Positions 42,585-51,082 of a stretch of DNA of 64,000 nucleotides are shown here, piece by piece. The position numbers and the translations under genes are program-made. The stretch comes from Streptomyces rimosus (GTDB taxonomy: Bacteria > Actinomycetota > Actinomycetes > Streptomycetales > Streptomycetaceae): positions 5,253,001-5,317,000 of the forward strand of contig NZ_CP023688.1 of assembly GCF_008704655.1 (NCBI RefSeq), given 5' to 3'. Positions within the stretch are counted from its first letter, which is position 1, and each line of letters opens with the position of its first letter. Under the pieces are notes generated by a model. That model was not told the DNA's origin, did no database searches, and was given only the letters and a program-made list of their open reading frames with translations.

Positions 42585-42763
42585 GTGTGGATTCCGAACT
42601 GACCTGGTTCAAAAGCAGTCACAGCAACCCCGATGGCGAAACCTGCGTCGAAGTCGCCCCAACCCCCACCACCATCCACATACGCGACTCCAAGAACACA
42701 TCCGGCCCGGCGCTCGCCGTACCCCCCACCGCCTGGGCGGAGTTCCTCCGCCTCATCGTCTGA
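42581..42763 (+). CDS. DUF397 domain-containing protein
   Basis: A 60-residue DUF397 protein: WFKSSHSNPDGETCVEVA opens it and IHIRDSKN, WAEFLRLI complete the family pattern. GTG start overlapping the regulator stop by 4 bases, so translation is coupled. Partner of the upstream Scr1-type regulator; in such pairs the small protein is thought to modulate regulator activity. Its last 11 bases overlap the convergent lipoprotein gene. Confidence 0.92.
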   Translation: MSVDSELTWFKSSHSNPDGETCVEVAPTPTTIHIRDSKNTSGPALAVPPTAWAEFLRLIV

Positions 42764-43340
42764 CGTACTCCGTGACGCGTTCGTTCATGACCTGCAGGTG
42801 CGCATCCCACGTGTAGACGCGACGGAGGTCGTATCCGGCGTAGTCGGCGGGTTCCCGGACGAGTACGTCGCGGCCCGAGAGTTCGACCGACGAGGGGGTC
42901 ACCCCGGCGTCCATGATCTGGGTGACCACCCCGTCCCTGACCGTGAAGGCCCGCAGGGACAGAGACGTCTTTCCGGATGCGACGCCGAGCAGCAACTCGT
43001 CCTTGCCGTCACCCGTCAGATCCCGGTACTGCGGCGTCTCCATGGCGCACGGCGCCCGCCCGGCGGCCCGGCACCCCTCGTCCACGGCCCGCGCCACATC
43101 GAGCGCCGAGACCCGGCGCATGTCACCGGACCACACGCGCGGCAACGCCCGCAACGGCTTCGGGGTGTCCGCCGCCTCCGGCGGCTCCGTGGGCTGCGGC
43201 GGAGCCGTACGGCCGGGCCACAGCCGGGACGGCGCCGACACGGCCGCCGTACGCCCGGCACTCTTCGGCTCGCCGGTCGCCGCGCAGCCGCTCAGCAGCA
43301 CGGAGGCACACACCAGGCAGGTCGTCAGTGAGCGGCGCAT
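42753..43340 (-). CDS. Lipoprotein with FG-GAP/VCBS-like motif, paralogue 1
   Basis: A 195-residue lipoprotein. The signal peptide MRRSLTTCLVCASVLLSGC ends in a good lipobox (LSGC, Cys19). A Pro-rich linker follows, then a calcium-loop-like RDLTGDGKDELLLG (about residue 106) as in integrin-type FG-GAP repeats, and a shared ending GYDLRRVYTWDAHLQVMNERVTEYV. It is the last of three tandem paralogues on the same strand (also 43348-43983 and 44128-44814). Function unknown; outer-surface sensing or calcium binding is a guess from the loop. Confidence 0.8.
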   Translation of the reverse strand: MRRSLTTCLVCASVLLSGCAATGEPKSAGRTAAVSAPSRLWPGRTAPPQPTEPPEAADTPKPLRALPRVWSGDMRRVSALDVARAVDEGCRAAGRAPCAMETPQYRDLTGDGKDELLLGVASGKTSLSLRAFTVRDGVVTQIMDAGVTPSSVELSGRDVLVREPADYAGYDLRRVYTWDAHLQVMNERVTEYVRR

Positions 43341-43347
43341 CGGTACG

Positions 43348-43983
43348 TCATTTCCTGGGGCTGGACTCGACGTACTCGGTGACGCGTTCGTTCATGGCCT
43401 GGAGGCGTTCGTCCCACGAGAAGACGCGGCGCATGTCGTAGCCGCCCGCCTCCACCGGGTCCCACGCGATCACGTCGCGCCCCGAGAGTTCGACCGAGCG
43501 GGCGCTGTCCGAGACGCCCAGGATCTGGGTGATCACTCCGTCCTTGACGGTGAAGGCCCACAGGGACACCCAGGCGTTGCCCGTCTCGATGGCCAGGAGG
43601 AGGTCGTCCTTGCCGTCGCCGTTGAGGTCCCGGTAGCGGGGGGCTTGTACGGCGCACGGCCGCTGTCCGATGGAGCGACACTCCTTGATCTTCTTCACCG
43701 TGTCGTCCGAGGAGTCCATCGGCCCGGCCGCGGCGCGGGCGATGGTGAGCGGCGCGACCTGGTGGATGTCGCCGGACGGCACGCGCGGCAAGGTCCGCAG
43801 CGGGGTCGGCTTGCCGGCGGAGTTGGGCGGCCCCAGGGGCTCGGGGGACTTGCGGGCGGCCCACACCTGTTCGGGAGCGCTGGCCGCGGGGGTCCGCCCG
43901 GCGCTCTTCGGATCGCCGGTCACGGCGCAGCCGCTCAGCAGCGCGGACGCGCATACGAGGGCGAGCGTCAGGGACCGGCGCAT
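43348..43983 (-). CDS. Lipoprotein with FG-GAP/VCBS-like motif, paralogue 2
   Basis: A 211-residue paralogue of the neighbouring lipoproteins. Signal peptide MRRSLTLALVCASALLSGC with lipobox LSGC, linker, RDLNGDGKDDLLLA loop (about residue 118) and ending GYDMRRVFSWDERLQAMNERV. The start at 43983 gives the same N-terminus as paralogue 1; upstream in-frame codons are unconserved. It lies 7 bp from paralogue 1, so the two are cotranscribed. Confidence 0.8.
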   Translation of the reverse strand: MRRSLTLALVCASALLSGCAVTGDPKSAGRTPAASAPEQVWAARKSPEPLGPPNSAGKPTPLRTLPRVPSGDIHQVAPLTIARAAAGPMDSSDDTVKKIKECRSIGQRPCAVQAPRYRDLNGDGKDDLLLAIETGNAWVSLWAFTVKDGVITQILGVSDSARSVELSGRDVIAWDPVEAGGYDMRRVFSWDERLQAMNERVTEYVESSPRK

Positions 43984-44127
43984 CGGTACGTCATCTCGGG
44001 TCGGTACGTCATTTCCGTCGGGCCCGGCAGGGCGGGGCAGGGCAGGGGCCACACGGCACATGATGTTGGCTGTGCGTTATCGCGGCAATTCGGCGGGGGA
44101 ATGCGGTAACGACATGTATTCTCCGGG

Positions 44128-44814
44128 TCATTTCCCGCGGCCGGATTCCACGTACTCGGTGATCCGCTCCTTCATCGCCTGGAGGCGCCGGTCCCAGGAG
44201 TAGACCTTGCGCAGGTCGTAGCCGCCCTTCTCGGCAGCTTCCCGCACGGTGACGTCATGGCCGGAGACCTCGACCGACAGCGGGCGCACCCAGTCGTCCA
44301 GAACTTTGGTGATCACTCCGTCCCGCACGGTGAAGGCCCACAGAAGCAGAAAACGCTGCTCCGCCTCGACGCCGAGCAGCAATTCGTCCTTGCCGTCACC
44401 GTTCAGGTCCCGGTAGTGCGGGGCCAGAATGGGGCACGGTGTGCGGCCGATGACCCGGCACTCCTTGATGCCCTTGGTCGTGGCGTCCCAGCCGACCGTG
44501 CTGCCGGTGTCCTCGACGGCGGCCCGGGCCACGGCGAGGGCGGTGACCCGGCGTATGTCGCCGGACGGCACGCGCGGCGCCGACCGCAGCGGCATCGGCT
44601 TCGGAGGGTCGTCCGGCTTCCCCAGCGGCGGCGGGAGCTGCCTGCCGGGCCACAGCCGTTCGGGTGCCGCGGCAGCCACCGCGTGCCCGGCGCTCCTCGG
44701 CTTCCCGGTACCGTCGCAGCCGCTCAGCAGCGTGCAGACGGCGGCCACGGAGAGCGCGAGCGCCGGTACGGCGGTCAGGGCGCGCCGTACGGGAGGCGGC
44801 AAATGGCGGAGCAT
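44128..44814 (-). CDS. Lipoprotein with FG-GAP/VCBS-like motif, paralogue 3
   Basis: A 228-residue paralogue and the first of the tandem three. Its longer signal peptide ends in LLSGC (Cys33); CRVIGRTPCPILAPHYRDL and the NGDGKDELLLG loop match the others, as does the GYDLRKVYSWDRRLQAMKERI ending. The ATG at 44814 was chosen because the signal peptide follows directly. It is separated from paralogue 2 by 144 bp, so it may have its own promoter, or one may lie before paralogue 2. Confidence 0.8.
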   Translation of the reverse strand: MLRHLPPPVRRALTAVPALALSVAAVCTLLSGCDGTGKPRSAGHAVAAAAPERLWPGRQLPPPLGKPDDPPKPMPLRSAPRVPSGDIRRVTALAVARAAVEDTGSTVGWDATTKGIKECRVIGRTPCPILAPHYRDLNGDGKDELLLGVEAEQRFLLLWAFTVRDGVITKVLDDWVRPLSVEVSGHDVTVREAAEKGGYDLRKVYSWDRRLQAMKERITEYVESGRGK

Positions 44815-45068
44815 CGGGTCGTCGCTTCCGATAGGAACTGGCGGGGCCGGCGGGCGGGGCGGCCGTGTGCGCTTGATGGTGGCTGCCCTTTGTTGCAGCG
44901 CTTCGGCGGGGACGTAACGGGGGGCCGTAGACGGGCGTGCAGTGGTGTTACGGGAGTTCCCGTGAACCCTGGCCCATATAGGACGCCTTCCGTCCTGCAT
45001 GGCGCCTAGCGTCGGAGGTACCGGGCCGGCGCGGCCGGTCGGCAGCCCCATACCGTGAGGAGCACATC

Positions 45069-45851
45069 ATGAGCCGTGTCACCGGAAACCAGCCCGACGG
45101 AACGCCCACGTGGATCGAGCTGACCGTGCCCGACCTGGACCGGGCCATGGACTTCTACGGCGCGCTGTTCGGCTGGACGTACGAGACGGGGACCGTGGGG
45201 GAGACCGCGGAGGCGGCGACGCACGGCCGGTACGCCGTCGGGCTGGTCGACGGGCGGCGTGCGGCGGGGCTCATGGAGCGGCCCGGCGCGGCGGGCGGCG
45301 CGTGGACCATGTTCATGGCGACCGACGACTGCGACGGCACGGCCAAGCGGATCGCGGACGCGGGCGGCCGGGTGCTGTGGGGGCCGGTGGAGATACGGGA
45401 CTACGGACGGGCGGCGATCGCCGAGGACCCCGTGGGCGCGCAGTTCGGGCTGTGGCAGGGCCGCGGCCGCCTCGGCTGCGAGGTCGTCAACGAGCCCAAC
45501 GCCCTCGTACGCAACGACCTGATCGCCCCGGATCCCGCCCCGGCCCGCGACTTCTACGCGGCCGTCTTCGGCTACACGCTGGACTCCAACCCCGACATGC
45601 CGGACGTCGACTTCACGTTCCTGCGCCGTCCGGACGGGCACGAGATCGGCGGGATCCTGGGCGATCCGTCCGCCGGGGCGGCGGGCTGGGGGACGATCTT
45701 CGAGGTCGCGGACACGGACGCGGCGGTGGCGCGGGCGGTCGCGGCCGGCGGTACGGCGGGGGAGCCGGAGGACACCGTGTACGTACGGCAGGCGCGGATC
45801 GCCGACCCGTTCGGCACCGGGTTCATGATCGGGGCGCGGCCGAAGGCGTGA
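45069..45851 (+). CDS. VOC family protein (two glyoxalase-like halves)
   Basis: A 260-residue protein of two vicinal-oxygen-chelate modules: residues about 8-128 (WIELTVPDLDRAMDFYGALFGWT) and 140-258 (DLIAPDPAPARDFYAAVFGYT). The metal-ligand positions include Glu in PTWIELTV, but the His/Glu pattern is incomplete, so binding or resistance roles are as likely as catalysis. Similar proteins in actinobacteria resemble the hydroxylase CFP-30B. It is monocistronic; the ATG follows GAGGAGCAC. A second paralogue lies at 55946-56710. Confidence 0.88.
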   Translation: MSRVTGNQPDGTPTWIELTVPDLDRAMDFYGALFGWTYETGTVGETAEAATHGRYAVGLVDGRRAAGLMERPGAAGGAWTMFMATDDCDGTAKRIADAGGRVLWGPVEIRDYGRAAIAEDPVGAQFGLWQGRGRLGCEVVNEPNALVRNDLIAPDPAPARDFYAAVFGYTLDSNPDMPDVDFTFLRRPDGHEIGGILGDPSAGAAGWGTIFEVADTDAAVARAVAAGGTAGEPEDTVYVRQARIADPFGTGFMIGARPKA

Positions 45852-45881
45852 GCCCGTAACGCACTCCCCGGCGCGCTCCCC

Positions 45882-46379
45882 CTACGCCAGTATCTCGCGC
45901 GTCCACGCCGCCAGGCCCGCGACGAAGCCCGCGCGGTCGCGCGGCGAGAGGGTGTCGAGGGCGCGCAGCAGCGGCTCGGAGCGGGTCGCGATGAACCGCT
46001 CGATCGCGGGGCGGTAGTCGGGGGACAGGGAGACGAGGACCCGGCGGCGGTTGGCCGGGTCCTCGTCGCGTTCCACGATGCCGGCCCGGTTCAGGGCACC
46101 GACCAGCTCGGAAGCGGTCGGCAGGGAGACCCGCAGGCGCCGGGCCAGCTCGCCGACGGTCAGCTCGCCCGCGAGGAGCTGCGGCAGCACCGCTCCGTGG
46201 CGCGGGGTGAGGTGGTGCGCCTTCATGGTGCCGAGCAGCGGCTCGGGCATGGCGCCCTCGACGAGCCCCTTGCGGAAGTACGGGGCGAGCAGCGGGATCA
46301 GGCCGATGACCTCGACGTCCGCGGGGGCCGGTACGTGGACGGGGCGCCCGGCGCTTTCGGTCTGAGGGGCGTGCGGCAT
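45882..46379 (-). CDS. MarR family transcriptional regulator
   Basis: A 165-residue MarR-type repressor with a winged helix at about residues 55-125: LTVGELARRLRVSLPTASEL for the recognition helix and RDEDPANRRRVLVSLS for the wing. It is divergent from a questin-oxidase-like gene across 81 bp that contains a 16-bp palindrome, so it probably represses that gene and itself. The ligand may be an aromatic or quinone compound. Confidence 0.9.
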   Translation of the reverse strand: MPHAPQTESAGRPVHVPAPADVEVIGLIPLLAPYFRKGLVEGAMPEPLLGTMKAHHLTPRHGAVLPQLLAGELTVGELARRLRVSLPTASELVGALNRAGIVERDEDPANRRRVLVSLSPDYRPAIERFIATRSEPLLRALDTLSPRDRAGFVAGLAAWTREILA

Positions 46380-46395
46380 ACTGCGAGTCTAGATG

Positions 46396-46411
46396 GTTTG
46401 GATTTCCAAAC
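46396..46411. promoter_or_regulatory. MarR-type operator
   Basis: GTTTGGA - TT - TCCAAAC, a perfect 16-bp palindrome in the short divergent gap between the marR-like gene and the questin-oxidase-like gene. It stands out as AT-rich against the GC background. It probably overlaps both promoters. Confidence 0.75.
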
Positions 46412-46460
46412 TGTTGGTCTCCGGATCACGGGGACCGCGACCTCCGGAAGGAGCAGGCGC

Positions 46461-47579
46461 ATGCCGTCGATCAGCTATCACGACGCGGTCAACGAAGCCC
46501 TGGAGCGCATGGACGACCTGGGGTACGAACGAGGCGCCGGGGTGGACCTGGCCAACCACGGGCCGATGGGCGCCGAGGCGCTGGCAGTGCTCGGGTACGA
46601 GGGGGAGGTGGCCGGATGGGTGGAGCGCTACCGCGTCGCGATGCCCCACCACGAGCCGCCCGCCGCCCGTTTCCCGCTCGACCCCGACGACGAGAGCTCC
46701 TGGCGGCCGGCGCTCGGCGCATTCGACCGGGCCGGCGACTGGGAGCGGCTGTTCGCACGGGAACTGGCCGGCGCCCCGTGGCGCGACGTGCTCGCCCGCT
46801 GGTGGCCGCGGCTGCTGCCGGGGCTCTTCGCGGGGCTGACGCACGGGCTGATCCGTACGGCACACGCGGTACGGGCCCTGTACGGGTCGGCCGACGGCAA
46901 GCCGACACAATTCCAACTGGCCGAGCTGGCGCGCGGGTTGGCGTACTGGGCCGCCCGCTACACCGCCCTCCCCGGGCAGGCGCGGCTGCGCGGCTCGTAC
47001 GACCTGGCGGGGGCGATCGCGGCGCTGCCGCGCGTACCGGGGGACGGCGGGCCGATGCATCCGGGTGTCGCACGCGGCAGGCTGGCGCGCCTCGCCGACC
47101 TGCCGGGCTACGCCGAGGCGCTGGACGCGCTGGCCGTCGAGCACGCGCCGTACCTGTTGAGCGAGATGACGGCCCAGTTCTCCGACGTGTACCTGAGCCA
47201 CGACGAGGTTTTCCCGGTGCCGCTGATCCACGGCGTCACCGCGCCCGCCGCCGCCCGGCTCGTCCTGCCGCACCTGCCCGCCGACCAGTACGAACCGACG
47301 CTGGCCGCGCTGTGGCAGGTGCACACGGCACTGCTGCTCGCCTTCACGACGAGCCGGCGCGGGGAGGGAACGGGGGCCTGGCGGGCCGAGCCGGCTCCTG
47401 AACTGCGCGCGGAACTACCCTCGTTGGACGAGCTGGGCGCGCGGGCCGTGGAGCACGGGGACGAACACGTCCTGAAGTTCACCGAGGCGTGCCGCCGGGA
47501 GTACGCGCTGCGGCCCGACCCGCGGTTCCGGGCGGCGGTGGCGGTGGCGCAGCGGCGGATCGCGCCGCTGGGGAAGTGA
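46461..47579 (+). CDS. Questin oxidase family protein (DUF4243)
   Basis: A 372-residue protein of the questin oxidase / GedK family, whose fungal member cleaves an anthraquinone ring by a Baeyer-Villiger-type reaction. Conserved blocks: DLANHGPMGAEAL near residue 30, GLTHGLIRTAHAVRAL (about 128), IHGVTAPAAARLVLPHL (about 258) and a C-terminal HVLKFTEACRREY. No flavin motif is present, as in the family. The ATG follows GGAAGGAG. The MarR regulator next door suggests induction by an aromatic compound. Confidence 0.87.
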   Translation: MPSISYHDAVNEALERMDDLGYERGAGVDLANHGPMGAEALAVLGYEGEVAGWVERYRVAMPHHEPPAARFPLDPDDESSWRPALGAFDRAGDWERLFARELAGAPWRDVLARWWPRLLPGLFAGLTHGLIRTAHAVRALYGSADGKPTQFQLAELARGLAYWAARYTALPGQARLRGSYDLAGAIAALPRVPGDGGPMHPGVARGRLARLADLPGYAEALDALAVEHAPYLLSEMTAQFSDVYLSHDEVFPVPLIHGVTAPAAARLVLPHLPADQYEPTLAALWQVHTALLLAFTTSRRGEGTGAWRAEPAPELRAELPSLDELGARAVEHGDEHVLKFTEACRREYALRPDPRFRAAVAVAQRRIAPLGK

Positions 47580-47585
47580 GGCGGG

Positions 47586-47615
47586 GCGGGACGACCGGGC
47601 GGCCGGTCGTCCCGC
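47586..47615. terminator. Bidirectional terminator hairpin
   Basis: Perfect 13-bp stem GCGGGACGACCGG - GCGG - CCGGTCGTCCCGC in the 51-bp gap between the convergent questin-oxidase-like gene and the surface protein gene. Confidence 0.9.
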
Positions 47616-47630
47616 CGTATCCGTAAGGGA

Positions 47631-48629
47631 TCAGCCGCGCTCGGTGGCGGCGGTACGGCGACGGCCGGCGATCACCAGGCCGGCGCCCGCGGTGACCGCT
47701 ACGGCGGCGCCGCCGAGGGCCCACGGGGTGGCCGGGCTGACGCCGGTGGCGGCCAGGGAGGTGCCGCCGGAGGTGGGCGTCACGGCGTTGCCGGAGACGG
47801 CGACCGAGGAGGGCTCGCCGCCGGAACGGACGTCGGTGGCGGGAGTGCCGGTCTTGCCGTCCGTGCCCGCACCGCCCTTTCCGCCGTCCTTGGCGGCCTT
47901 GTCCTTGGCGGCCTTGTCCTCTGCCGCCTTCTCCTCGGCGGCCTTGTCCTTGGACGCCTTGTCCTTCTCGGCCTTCTCCTTGGCCGCCTTCTCCTCTTCG
48001 GCCTTCTTCCGGGCCGCCTCGTCCTTGGCGCGGGCTTCGTACTGGCCTACGTCGAGGAAGTGCAGGATGGCGGCGTCGTCCTTGCTGCGGAGCGCCTCCT
48101 TGCCCGCTTCCCGCACCGCGGGGCCACCGACGCTGATGATCTGCAGCGTGTGCACCCGGTTGTCCGCGCGCTGCGCCAGGTGGTACCCCTCTTCGAGGTA
48201 GTACACGCGGTCCTGCGGAGTGCCGTCCATCGCCTTGTCCACGGCCTCGCGGACGTTCCGGCCGACGTACTTGCCCGACAGGGTCCGGATGACCGCCACG
48301 CGATTGTCGGTGTCGCGCGCCTTGTCCAGCCCCGTCTCCAGGAACCGGCGTACGTCCTCCGCCGTGCCGTCCAGCGCCTTGTTGGCCTCCCGGCGGACCT
48401 GGCGGCCGGAATTCTTGTCGGCGGCGATTTGCGAGACCTTGATCCGGTCCTCCAGCTCGGACCGGGCCTTCTGCTTCGCGGCCTCGTCCGGCGTCGTCCC
48501 GGCGCCCTGGTCCGGTGCCGACCTGGCCGTGGACGGCGCCTCGGCGGCGACCGCGGGGGACGAGAAAAGGACGGCCGGGGCGACGGCGGCTGCCGCGAGG
48601 AGAGCCGTGAAACGGGCCTGCTTCTTCAT
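47631..48629 (-). CDS. Sortase-anchored surface protein with ALF repeats
   Basis: A 332-residue secreted protein. Signal peptide MKKQARFTALLAAAAVAPAV... ends with AVAAEA. Residues about 60-195 form three ALF-type helical repeats (pattern REAxxALDGTxEDVRxFLE..G). A Lys/Ala-rich charged helix made of AAxDKAAKDKA units spans about 195-255, followed by a low-complexity linker. The C-terminus has SLAATG (LAXTG sorting signal), a hydrophobic segment and a basic tail RRRTAATERG, so class E sortase should attach it to peptidoglycan. The start at 48629 begins the signal peptide. No sortase gene is in the window. Confidence 0.87.
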   Translation of the reverse strand: MKKQARFTALLAAAAVAPAVLFSSPAVAAEAPSTARSAPDQGAGTTPDEAAKQKARSELEDRIKVSQIAADKNSGRQVRREANKALDGTAEDVRRFLETGLDKARDTDNRVAVIRTLSGKYVGRNVREAVDKAMDGTPQDRVYYLEEGYHLAQRADNRVHTLQIISVGGPAVREAGKEALRSKDDAAILHFLDVGQYEARAKDEAARKKAEEEKAAKEKAEKDKASKDKAAEEKAAEDKAAKDKAAKDGGKGGAGTDGKTGTPATDVRSGGEPSSVAVSGNAVTPTSGGTSLAATGVSPATPWALGGAAVAVTAGAGLVIAGRRRTAATERG

Positions 48630-48711
48630 GCGTTCACACTCGATTTTCCATGAATGTCTAAAAACGCCCTTAAGCGTACGGTGGGGTGATCCGGCCCGTA
48701 CTGTCGGGGGC

Positions 48712-49509
48712 ATGGAAAGTCAGCGATACGCACGTGCCGAACTGCGCCTGAACGGCCGCCGCCTCTCCTGTCTCGACTTCGGGCCCGCCACTGGAAAACC
48801 CCTTCTCGCCCTGCACGGGCATTTCTCCGAAGGCCGCGGATTCGCCGCGCTCGCCGCCGAACTCGGCCCGGAATGGCGGGTGATCGCGCCCGACCAGCGC
48901 GGCCACGGCGAGTCCGACCGCGCTCCGGAATACTCCCGCGAGGGCTATGTCGCCGACGCCGTGGCCCTGCTCGACCACCTCGGCCTGCCGTCCGCCGTCG
49001 TGCTCGGCCACTCCATGGGCGGCAAGAACGCGTACCACCTGGCCGCCCGGCACCCCGGCCGGGTGCGGGCCCTGATCAACGTGGACGACCCGGTCGTCAT
49101 CACGGACACGGGCCCGAGCGGCATCTCCTTCTGCCTCGACTGGCCGCGGCAGGCGCCGACCAGGGAGGCGCTGCTCGACGGGCTCGGCGAGGCGGCCCCG
49201 ATCGCCGGGAACTGGCTGCGGCAACAGCCGGACGGGAGCTGGCGGTTGCCGTTCGTTCCGGAGGACGTCGTCGCGTCCGACCTCGCCGTACGGGGTGATC
49301 ACTGGGCGGCCTGGCTGGGGAGCGACTGCCCGGCCCTGCTCGTCCACGGACGCAGGAGTTTCCTGGTCTCCCCGGAGCTGGCACGGGAAATGACCGAACG
49401 CCGGCCGCATACCCGCCGGGTGGAACTGGACGCCGGACACTTCATCCTCACCGAGGACCCGGACGGGCTGGCCGCGGCGGTACGGGAATTCCTCGGCGCC
49501 CTTCCGTAA
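48712..49509 (+). CDS. Alpha/beta hydrolase
   Basis: A 265-residue hydrolase of the MhpC/epoxide-hydrolase-like class. LLALHGHFSEG is the oxyanion segment, APDQRGHGESDRAP follows, the nucleophile elbow is VVLGHSMGGKNA (about residue 103), and His in ELDAGHFILTEDP completes the triad. The acid residue is probably the Asp or Glu after strand 7. The substrate is unknown. The start at 48712 is behind GGGGG. It is divergent from the surface protein with an 82-bp gap. Confidence 0.88.
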   Translation: MESQRYARAELRLNGRRLSCLDFGPATGKPLLALHGHFSEGRGFAALAAELGPEWRVIAPDQRGHGESDRAPEYSREGYVADAVALLDHLGLPSAVVLGHSMGGKNAYHLAARHPGRVRALINVDDPVVITDTGPSGISFCLDWPRQAPTREALLDGLGEAAPIAGNWLRQQPDGSWRLPFVPEDVVASDLAVRGDHWAAWLGSDCPALLVHGRRSFLVSPELAREMTERRPHTRRVELDAGHFILTEDPDGLAAAVREFLGALP

Positions 49510-49598
49510 TCCCGTGACCCCGTAACCGGCGGACCGGAGGGGCCCTTCGTATGGCCCCATAGTGGACAAGCGCGGGCATATCTCCATAGGGTAAAGAA

Positions 49599-50294
49599 AT
49601 GGCAAACTTCGTTGAATGTATAACCGACCCGTCCCGCGCCGGTGAGCTGTGGTGCGGCGAAGGCACCGTCGCCGTCTTCGCCGCACGCCCGCAGGGGGAC
49701 GTCGAAGGCTCCGTCGCGTTGCTGGACCTGGGGGCCTCGGACGCCGCACTGCGCTTCGTCGCCGTACTCGACTGCGCGGAGGACGAGCTGCTGGTGCCGC
49801 TGCTGCGGGAGGCGGCGGACGCGGTCCGCCAGGCGGGCGGCACGGCACTGCGGTGGATCACGGAGGAGGAGACGAGTCCCGGCAAGGCCGCGGTGGAGCT
49901 GGGCGCCATGGAGAGCGGCGAGGTCTACCGCTGGTGGCGGCGCGACCTGCCGGCCGGTGTTCCCGTGGGGGACGCGGCGGTACGGCGGCTTCCTGCCGAG
50001 GAGGGGCGCGAGGACGCGGCGTTCCGTATCGGCACGGACGAAGCCTGGTACAACGTCGAACTGGCCGGCACCCGCGCCCGCCTCGTCCACAACCGCGAGG
50101 CCGACAGCACCGCCGACGCGCTCACGGCCATCACCGCGGGCACGCTGCACGCCCTCGACACGGACCACCCCGGCCTGCGCTCCGCCGAGGTCAACGCGTC
50201 GCCCGACGACGAAGAGCTGCACGCCGCGCTCCAGAGGCTGGGCTTCACCCCGACGACCGAACGCGCGGTGGAGTACACGCTTCCGCTCGCTTAG
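49599..50294 (+). CDS. GNAT-like acetyltransferase of unknown substrate
   Basis: A 231-residue protein. The second half resembles a GNAT fold (TAITAGTLHALDTDHPGLRS, then EELHAALQRLGFTPT as the closing helix and strand), and the first half may be a degenerate second GNAT module with AVLDCAEDELLVPLLREAAD. The acetyl-CoA-binding motif is not classical, so activity is uncertain. The 5' end and its upstream 60 bases are AT-richer than the surroundings (AAGAAATGGCAAACTTCG). It appears to be monocistronic. Confidence 0.65.
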   Translation: MANFVECITDPSRAGELWCGEGTVAVFAARPQGDVEGSVALLDLGASDAALRFVAVLDCAEDELLVPLLREAADAVRQAGGTALRWITEEETSPGKAAVELGAMESGEVYRWWRRDLPAGVPVGDAAVRRLPAEEGREDAAFRIGTDEAWYNVELAGTRARLVHNREADSTADALTAITAGTLHALDTDHPGLRSAEVNASPDDEELHAALQRLGFTPTTERAVEYTLPLA

Positions 50295-50325
50295 ACGGGC
50301 CGGGACCGGACTCTTCCGGCTTCCC

Positions 50326-50901
50326 TTACGGCGCGGTGCGGCCCTGCGTACCCAGGTGCCCGTAAAGGTGCGGTTCGACGACGGTGGACAGGCCGTTGAG
50401 GAGCAGTTGCGCGCTGCCGCGGAGGTGGGCGACGTCCTGTCCGCCGCCCGCGGTCGCGACGAGGAAGGCGTACTGCTCGGTCCACTCCAGACGGCACCCG
50501 TCGGGCCGCTCGGCGAGCTCGACCGTGGTCAGGGAGACCCAGCGGCGGACGTGGTCCACGTACGTCTCGTAGACGGACACGATGCGCGTGCCGGGGACGA
50601 TGTCGAGGAAGCGGGACCGGTACTCCAGGTGCTCCTCGACACCCGAGACCCGGGTCGTGGCGCGCGCCAGCTCGCTGCCGCCGATACGGAAGTCCAGCTC
50701 GTGGTGCACGTCCTCGCGCCTGGCCGGCATGCGGAACCACCGTGTCCGCAGCGCGGGTTCGGCGAAGGCCGCGAAGACCCGGGCGGGCGGCACCGAGAAG
50801 TCCCGCGACAGGGAGAACGAGCCGTGCACGGCGCGTTGCGGCGCCGCCCCGGCCGAGGAAGGGTGTATATCGCTGCCTTGATCCACATACCCGGAGTCCA
50901 T
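50326..50901 (-). CDS. SRPBCC / AHSA1 domain protein
   Basis: A 191-residue START-like protein. The domain covers residues about 30-175: FSVPPARVFAAFAEPALRTRWF is the opening strand and helix, DFRIGGSELARATTRVSG continues the sheet, and the long C-terminal helix carries GSAQLLLNGLSTVVEPHL. These domains bind hydrophobic ligands or act as small cyclases; the role here is unknown. The N-terminal 28 residues are variable. It converges on the GNAT-like gene. Confidence 0.85.
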   Translation of the reverse strand: MDSGYVDQGSDIHPSSAGAAPQRAVHGSFSLSRDFSVPPARVFAAFAEPALRTRWFRMPARREDVHHELDFRIGGSELARATTRVSGVEEHLEYRSRFLDIVPGTRIVSVYETYVDHVRRWVSLTTVELAERPDGCRLEWTEQYAFLVATAGGGQDVAHLRGSAQLLLNGLSTVVEPHLYGHLGTQGRTAP

Positions 50902-51082
50902 GTGCCGAGCCTACGGCCACGCGCCTGAGCCCTCCGGCGCGGCCGGCATCGGAAATGCCGGATGTTAGTGAGGCGTTAGCCGCACGGCGGCGGAGCGTCA
51001 GCGGTGGGCGGCAATCTCGTTCCCACGAGCCGGAAACCCGGCCCGGAACCGTGGAAACACCACTCGGAGAACGGGGAAGACC

